Source: Funneliformis mosseae (lineage: Eukaryota > Glomeromycota > Glomeromycetes > Glomerales > Glomeraceae). From it: a stretch of 13,117 nucleotides of DNA. The stretch is taken from NCBI GenBank assembly GCA_910592005.1, contig CAJVPP010002928.1, positions 1 to 13,117 on the forward strand. Reading direction: 5' to 3'. Below are positions 8,761 to 13,117 of the stretch, piece by piece. Each line of letters begins with the position of its first letter. Positions within the stretch are counted from its first letter, which is position 1. Under the pieces are notes generated by a model that saw only the letters and a list, made by a program, of their open reading frames with translations, had not been told where the DNA came from and made no database searches. The translations under genes were made by a program, and so were the position numbers.

Positions 8761-8766
8761 AATAAA
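8761..8766 (+). terminator. LTR polyadenylation signal candidate
   Basis: AATAAA lies downstream of the TATA motifs in the sense orientation, where the R region of an LTR would carry it. The equivalent sequence in copy 1 reads TTTATT on the + strand near 7197, so it is conserved between copies. Confidence 0.4.
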
Positions 8767-8987
8767 AGAATCTCTTTCTAAACTATATACATTAAAAATC
8801 CTTCAACGTATTAATTGTGTTTATCATGTTTACAAATTGTTAAAGTTATTTACTCATTTAAAAATATAAGCCTAAGATTGATTGTGATAGGAATTATTCC
8901 ATAATAACTTAATAGTTTCTCGTATGTTACTTCCTATTATTAAGTCATAGTTACCCTAAGTTCAATGAGCTAAGTGTAAGGTTAACA

Positions 8988-8991
8988 ACAC
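8988..8991. repeat. Candidate 4 bp target duplication of LTR copy 2 (right)
   Basis: ACAC, partner of ATAC at 8401-8404. Confidence 0.45.
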
Positions 8992-10741
8992 TTTTAACTT
9001 AAAGACATAAAATATTAAAATTTATAGTTAACCAAAATTTATAGATAACTGATAGTTTTAATTATTTATTCATTATAAGTGAAAAATAAATTAAATTTTA
9101 ATTCATTAAATAATACTATATTATAAAATTTTTAAACTGAACTTATTTTCCTATTTAGTTAATTTAAAGTTTTGAGTATATCTTAAAATCTTTGATAAAT
9201 GCATTCTAATATTATTATGACTTATTCTTATAATTATTCAAACTAACTCTTCAAAACTATTATAATATGCAAATACTTTGATATATATAACTTATTTTAC
9301 CTATTTAGTTTTAATAATTTGCTAAAATTATGTCATAAAATATTTGTAAAAAAATGAAAAATAAAGAAATTAATATTACTATATGTTATAAATTTATAAA
9401 TAAATATTTAACTAAATAAATTTTATATTTACTGTACAAAAATAATTTTCAAATTATCTAATAGCATTCTAAAAAAAAAGAGAAAACAACTGAGCAAGTT
9501 TTTGAAGTAAAATACACTGATAAATATATGAATAAACAAATATGTAACCAATCAGATAGGAATGTATAAAAATTTATCTTACTACATAGGTAAGTTAAAT
9601 TTTCTAATTTTTTATTAAAAAATTCTAAGTTTCTAAAATAAATAATAAAAACTAAAGATAAAAAAATGAGATACTAATGACAAATATATGTCATATGATA
9701 CAGATATATATATCTCATGTAAACTTAGAAATTTTCTTAAACTTTTTATATATGATTATTATTTTTAATTTAAATAATAAAAAAATTTTATTAATGAAAA
9801 ATAATAATTATATATAAATAATAATATATATAATATTAAGTATCTATTAAGTAAATTTATTTACTTATTAAAATCAATTTAGATATATTAAATTATTTTA
9901 TCAAAATTATTAGTAAATTCAAAAAAAAAATTAATAATTTTTTATTTTAATTTAAAATTATAAATTAAAATTTTTTACTAAAATTTTTTCTATATATATA
10001 TTAAAATTTTAATATATTTTATATTTATTAATATTATAAAATATTTAAAACTATATATATAATTTAATTTAATTTTAATTATTTTAATACTATATATTTA
10101 AAAATCATGATTTAAATTAAAATTTTACATATATTTATTTTAAACTTTATAATAAAATTTAACTAAAATTATAAAAATTATAAATTAAATTTTATTTTAT
10201 AATTAGTTAAATATTATGATTAAATTTAAATAAAGTTTTTATTATTTAGATATATTTTTCTATAAAATTAAAAAACTAATTGCAAAATATTACATTATAA
10301 CTAAAAATAATTATAATAATTATTAAAAATATATAATTATGTTAAATTATATTATTGTATTTACTGATTAAAATAGTCCAAATTAGCTAAAAATCAGATA
10401 TCATATTCCTCTGAAAATAAGTAACATATTTTTATTATATTATTACTTTTTTCAGATATTTTGACTAAATTACGATAAATAATTAAAAATTATAAATTTT
10501 TACTAATTTATCAATAAATTTCATAATAATTAATTATATTAATCATCAAATATTATATAAATCATAAAAAAAAATTTTTATTAAACTAAAATACTATATT
10601 CTACAAAAAATTATTAATTGAAGGTTATAAAAATTAATAAACATACATTTTATCGAATAAAAAATATAATTTATTATCTATATAAAATAACATAAATATA
10701 TTAAGATAGTAAAACACTTTAACATTAATTATAGCATAGTA
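8992..10741. other. AT-rich region without genes
   Basis: I find no coding frame or RNA gene in these 1.75 kb. A ~20 bp direct repeat, AACTTATTTT-CCTATTTAGTT, occurs at about 9140 and again at about 9289. A nested foldback at 9616-9740 is listed separately. The part from 9740 to 10360 is nearly pure A/T. Confidence 0.5.
9616..9740. repeat. Nested imperfect inverted repeat (small foldback)
   Basis: Outer arms AAAAAATTCTAAGTTT (about 9617-9632) and AAACTTAGAAATTTTCTT (about 9720-9737) are complementary with one or two mismatches. Inner arms ATGAGATA (9666-9673) and TATCTCAT (9711-9718) are perfect. A central TGACA...TGTCA lies at 9678-9693. Three nested symmetries suggest a short foldback or MITE-like repeat, although AT richness raises the chance background. 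Confidence 0.4.
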
Positions 10742-11281
10742 GAATGTTAGATATCTACAAGTTTAAACTGAATAACTGAAATAAAAGAAAAAATTAAGAA
10801 GTTTGGCTTTAAACAAGAAGCCTTTTATTCTGAAGCTAAAAAGTAACTTTATGAATAAATTATAGAATAAAAAAAGTAAGGTTTCACTATTATTTATGTA
10901 AAATACAAAGTAGAATGCTAAAAATTTTAAAAGAATCAAATATGAAAATTCTTTATAGTAAATCAAATTTTAAAACTTCTTACTGCTGGTTAATTACTTT
11001 TATAAAAAGATATAAATTAATATTGCAGAGACAAACTAAAATATTTCAAAAATTTCTTAATTAAACTGAAAAATAATTAGAAAAGTTTTACTAATTTATT
11101 ACTAACTTAAGAATTAAAAAATTATTTGAATTAAAAAATATTTATAATATAGATGAAACCCCCCCATTAGTTTAATATAGCTGATAATATTACTATCAAT
11201 CTAAAAGATAAAAAAACAGTCTATATTTATACAAGAGGCAATGAAAAAATAGGTTTACAATTATATTTATATGTGTTACAG

Positions 11282-11342
11282 GTAAGCTTTTTTTTATAAA
11301 ATTAAAATTTACTCACTAGTGCTATTTGATTCATTATTATAG
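11282..11342 (+). other. Intact spliceosomal intron in the pogo transposase
   Basis: A 61 bp GTAAGC...TTATAG intron interrupts the conserved CVTDGTK-like segment. Joining G at 11281 to AT at 11343 gives an Asp codon, and the reading continues with RTKFSS, as the family expects (D-G-T-K). Both splice sites are canonical although the exons are decayed. The length is normal for a fungal intron. Confidence 0.8.
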
Positions 11343-11492
11343 ATAGAACTAAATTTTCTTCAAATATGTATTTTTAAAGAAAAGCAAATATTACGTAAAA
11401 AATAAATTCCTTTTAGTATTATTATTTAATTCTAAAAAATGGCTGTTTAGACTCTAATTTAATAGTAAAGTATATAGATTATTTCAATAATA

Positions 11493-11968
11493 TAAGAATA
11501 AAAAACAGATCTTAAAGAAATTCAACAATGCTTATATGGGGTCTTTACAATAGAAAGGAAGGAAACTCCAAAAAAATTAAAATTTTAATTTATAAGCTAA
11601 AAATGTTCTAAATACTATAATTTGTTCAGATTTATTATTAACTTATTTTTTATTTTTTTTTTGAGTTTCTTCCCTTTCTATTGCAAAGGCCTCATATATG
11701 ATTCTTTTCAAAATTATTTAAAAGAATCAGTAAAAAAAAAGTTTCATAAAATTGGCTTTAATCTTGCAATAATTCTGGGTAACTTGACTAGTATTTATTG
11801 ATTACTAAAATAAGAATAAAAAATAGATCTCAAAGAAATTTAACAATGCTTATATATGATTCTTTTTAAAATTATTTAAAAGAATCAGTAAAAAAAAAGT
11901 TTCATAAAATTGGCTTTAATCTTGTAGTAATTCTGGATAACTTGACTAGTATTTATTGATCACTAGAT
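11493..11968 (+). repeat. 158 bp tandem duplication within the pogo transposase
   Basis: Unit 1 spans 11493-11810 and includes the MITE plus its 2 bp duplication. Unit 2 spans 11811-11968. Downstream of the MITE the offset is exactly 158 bp; upstream it is 318 bp (158 plus 160). With the MITE removed, the units differ at 8 positions, all transitions. The duplicated protein segment carries the second catalytic Asp. The unit is not a multiple of three, so the duplication also shifts the frame. Confidence 0.85.
11537..11694. mobile_element. 158 bp mariner-type MITE
   Basis: Terminal inverted repeats of ~32 bp start TGGGGTCTTTACAATAGAAA (left) and, on the complement of the right end, TGAGGCCTTTGCAATAGAAA. 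They are flanked by TA on both sides (11535-11536 and 11695-11696). The second copy of the surrounding tandem duplication keeps the empty site CTTATATATGATTC (from about 11849), which confirms the insertion boundaries. No coding capacity. TA duplication and size point to a Tc1/mariner-derived MITE. Because the site is ATATAT, a longer AT duplication cannot be excluded. Confidence 0.82.
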
Positions 11969-12255
11969 ATTGTAATAAATAAACCATTTAAGGATAGTCT
12001 TCATAAAGAATAATATATTTAAATAACTAATAATAGTACTAGAGAAACTACTAAGAAAAATCTTTATTATGCTAGATTTAGTAAAATATATTTGTGAATT
12101 AAAAATCTTAGAAAAGGATTTCTAATGAAATTATTATAGAATCCTTTAAAACTTGTGAAATATCAATCAATTTGGATTCTAATTTAGAGATTCTTGATAA
12201 AGATAATATCAATATCAAAGATGATATTGAAGATAATATTAAAGATCATATTTAA

Positions 12256-13117
12256 TATGATTTAAATATTGAAACATTAAAACTAAAAATTTTTTTATAT
12301 ATAGTTATTTTATAAATTTATTTATTTAATTTAATTAAATGCTTATTTTCAGATATTAAGTTAATTTAGAAGTTGCTTATTTTTGGAAATTGCTAATTTT
12401 TAGAAGAATATAGTAATTAAATTTAGACTAATTTTTGATATTTTTTAAAACTAATTGATTATATTTTCTAATTGTTTAAATTGACTCTGATCTGACAAAA
12501 TAATTTGATAATAATTTAAAACTTAAATAATCATAAATTAGCCTAAAATTAGTATAATTCAGCATTTAATTAAATATCAATACATTTTTATTTAATTAAA
12601 TTTATTAAAAATTTTTATTAATAATAAAAACTTAATATATAATTTGCAAAAATATAACTAAAATATTATTCAAATCTATTAATTAATTTTCCTATTAATA
12701 AAATATAATCAAAAAATAAAAAAAAAACTATATAAAAAGATAATAAAATAATAATAAAATAATAAAATATAATCTATTTTTCTTATAAAATCATAAAAAA
12801 ATAATAAATAAAATAATAAAAATAGAAAAATTCAATTATAAAATTGTCTAAAAAATATAAAAATAATAAATAACTATTAAAATTATCTATAAATGCAAAA
12901 AAAAAAATAAATAAAATAATAAAAAATAAAAAAAATAGACCCTTTTTCATTTTAAATCACTTAAAATTTATCATTTTTTTAATTATTTATTATTATTTAT
13001 TATATAAGCTTTATTATTTTTAATAACAGATAATGTTTTTTTTTTAACTTATGTAAAATTTTTATTTTTTATTACATATTTTTTTTTGTCATAACATCTG
13101 TTTTAATTTTATATTAT
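12256..13117. other. Low-complexity AT-rich tail
   Basis: No gene is supported. From about 12690 to 12950 the sequence is a run of (AATAA)n-like simple repeats, and long A and T runs continue to the window end. Some of 12256-12353 may be the 3' flank of the pogo element. Confidence 0.5.

Larger units (their letters stand above)
8405..8987 (+). mobile_element. Solo LTR, copy 2, opposite orientation to copy 1
   Basis: This 583 bp copy has ends TGATACC...GGTTAACA, again TG...CA, and is the reverse complement of 6976-7561 throughout. In this orientation the usual LTR order is visible: an AT-rich U3 start, TATAAATA at 8643, TATAAAAG at 8668, then AATAAA at 8761 before the 3' end. Over the first 117 aligned bases (counted from copy 1 position 6976) the two copies differ at 15 sites, 14 of them transitions. 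No internal retroelement sequence adjoins it. The 843 bp between the two LTRs contains the MULE C-terminus, MULE TIR and spacer, so the pair does not bound one retrotransposon. Confidence 0.75.
10742..12255 (+). pseudogene. Pogo-like DDE transposase with CENP-B-type DNA-binding region
   Basis: This would have been a Tc1/mariner-superfamily transposase. Order: an N-terminal basic/HTH region (QEAFYSEAKK-LYE at about 10814-10855); a CENP-B-type helix-turn-helix (SYCWLITFIKRYKL at about 10979-11020); the first catalytic Asp at 11152-11154 in YNIDET; FN-ADNITIN (about 11174-11203); an intron (11282-11342); then VKYIDYFNNIR. The second Asp is at 11700-11702 (first duplicate) and 11858-11860 (second duplicate) in YDSF. 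The third Asp is at 11966-11968 (SLDIVINKPF). In the second duplicate the spacing is exactly 35 residues (DD35D). The C-terminus reads ISNEIIIESFKTC to an acidic tail and TAA 12253-12255. Former Trp and Gln codons are stops (for example LYE-stop-IIE). One-base frame slips occur, including near the C-run at 11157-11165. Dead by stops, duplication and MITE insertion. Confidence 0.85.
10410..12353 (+). mobile_element. Pogo-like DNA transposon remnant, extent provisional
   Basis: A perfect 12 bp inverted repeat, TCTGAAAATAAG (10410-10421) and CTTATTTTCAGA (12342-12353), flanks the pogo-type transposase relic at 10742-12255. The ~1.9 kb span is a plausible pogo element size. However, the match does not extend outward and no TA duplication is clear next to it, so these may be subterminal or chance repeats. 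The transposase itself is the firm evidence that a pogo-like element lies here. Confidence 0.4.

Noticed and set aside
6976..8987. A single LTR retrotransposon or a MULE with 585 bp TIRs bounded by the two long repeats
   Set aside because: The repeats are inverted, not direct. The left one lies inside a coding sequence that resumes after it. The space between holds the MULE C-terminus and TIR, not gag-pol.
10763..10966. Minus-strand Phe/Leu-rich open frame
   Set aside because: Antisense of the pogo transposase N-terminus; its hydrophobic character comes from complemented Lys/Glu codons.
1..13117. tRNA, rRNA, CRISPR array, bacterial operon signals
   Set aside because: No cloverleaf, no conserved rRNA segments, no regularly spaced identical repeats with unique spacers, and no ribosome-binding-site-led gene clusters were seen.

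Overview
The window is about 80% A+T eukaryotic repeat DNA. It holds no intact gene. Every recognisable coding stretch is the decayed remains of a transposable element. The transposase relics resemble the MULE (Mutator-like, FAR1-type) and pogo-like DDE families that are abundant in arbuscular mycorrhizal fungi (Glomeromycotina, e.g. Rhizophagus). That assignment rests on remembered family features, not on a search, so the organism is an inference.

Layout. 1-660: A/T tracts and degenerate short repeats, with one GC-rich hairpin. 668-1615: an unidentified coding relic, readable only through in-frame TAA/TAG codons. 1707-1930: two tandem copies of a ~107 bp repeat. 2521-3690: a second unidentified coding relic. 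3877-8098: a complete but dead MULE, with a 9 bp target duplication (TATTTAAAT), terminal inverted repeats (TIRs), a pyrimidine-rich 5' region, and a transposase that still shows the DDE residues, a SWIM zinc finger and a CCHC knuckle. A ~586 bp solo LTR has inserted into this MULE's coding sequence (6976-7561). A second, opposite copy of the same LTR lies just outside the MULE (8405-8987), so the two form a very long inverted repeat. 8992-10741: AT-rich DNA with one small foldback. 10742-12255: a pogo-like transposase relic with an intact GT-AG intron, an internal 158 bp tandem duplication, and a 158 bp mariner-type MITE inserted in only one of the two duplicates. 12256-13117: low-complexity AT DNA.

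The unifying signal is one-directional decay. Stops in the reading frames sit where the families have Gln, Trp or Arg. Family residues change as C>T or G>A would predict (His>Tyr, Cys>Tyr, Pro>Leu, Arg>Trp). Duplicated sequences inside the window differ almost only by transitions: 8 of 8 in the pogo duplication, 6 of them at CpA, and 14 of 15 in the first 117 bp of the LTR pair. This looks like RIP-type (repeat-induced point mutation) or deamination-driven hypermutation of repeats. It argues against a Gln-reassigned genetic code, because Trp codons also became TAA/TAG.

Inferred order of events: the MULE inserted, then the LTR inserted into it, then C>T/G>A decay. In the pogo copy, a tandem duplication preceded the MITE insertion.
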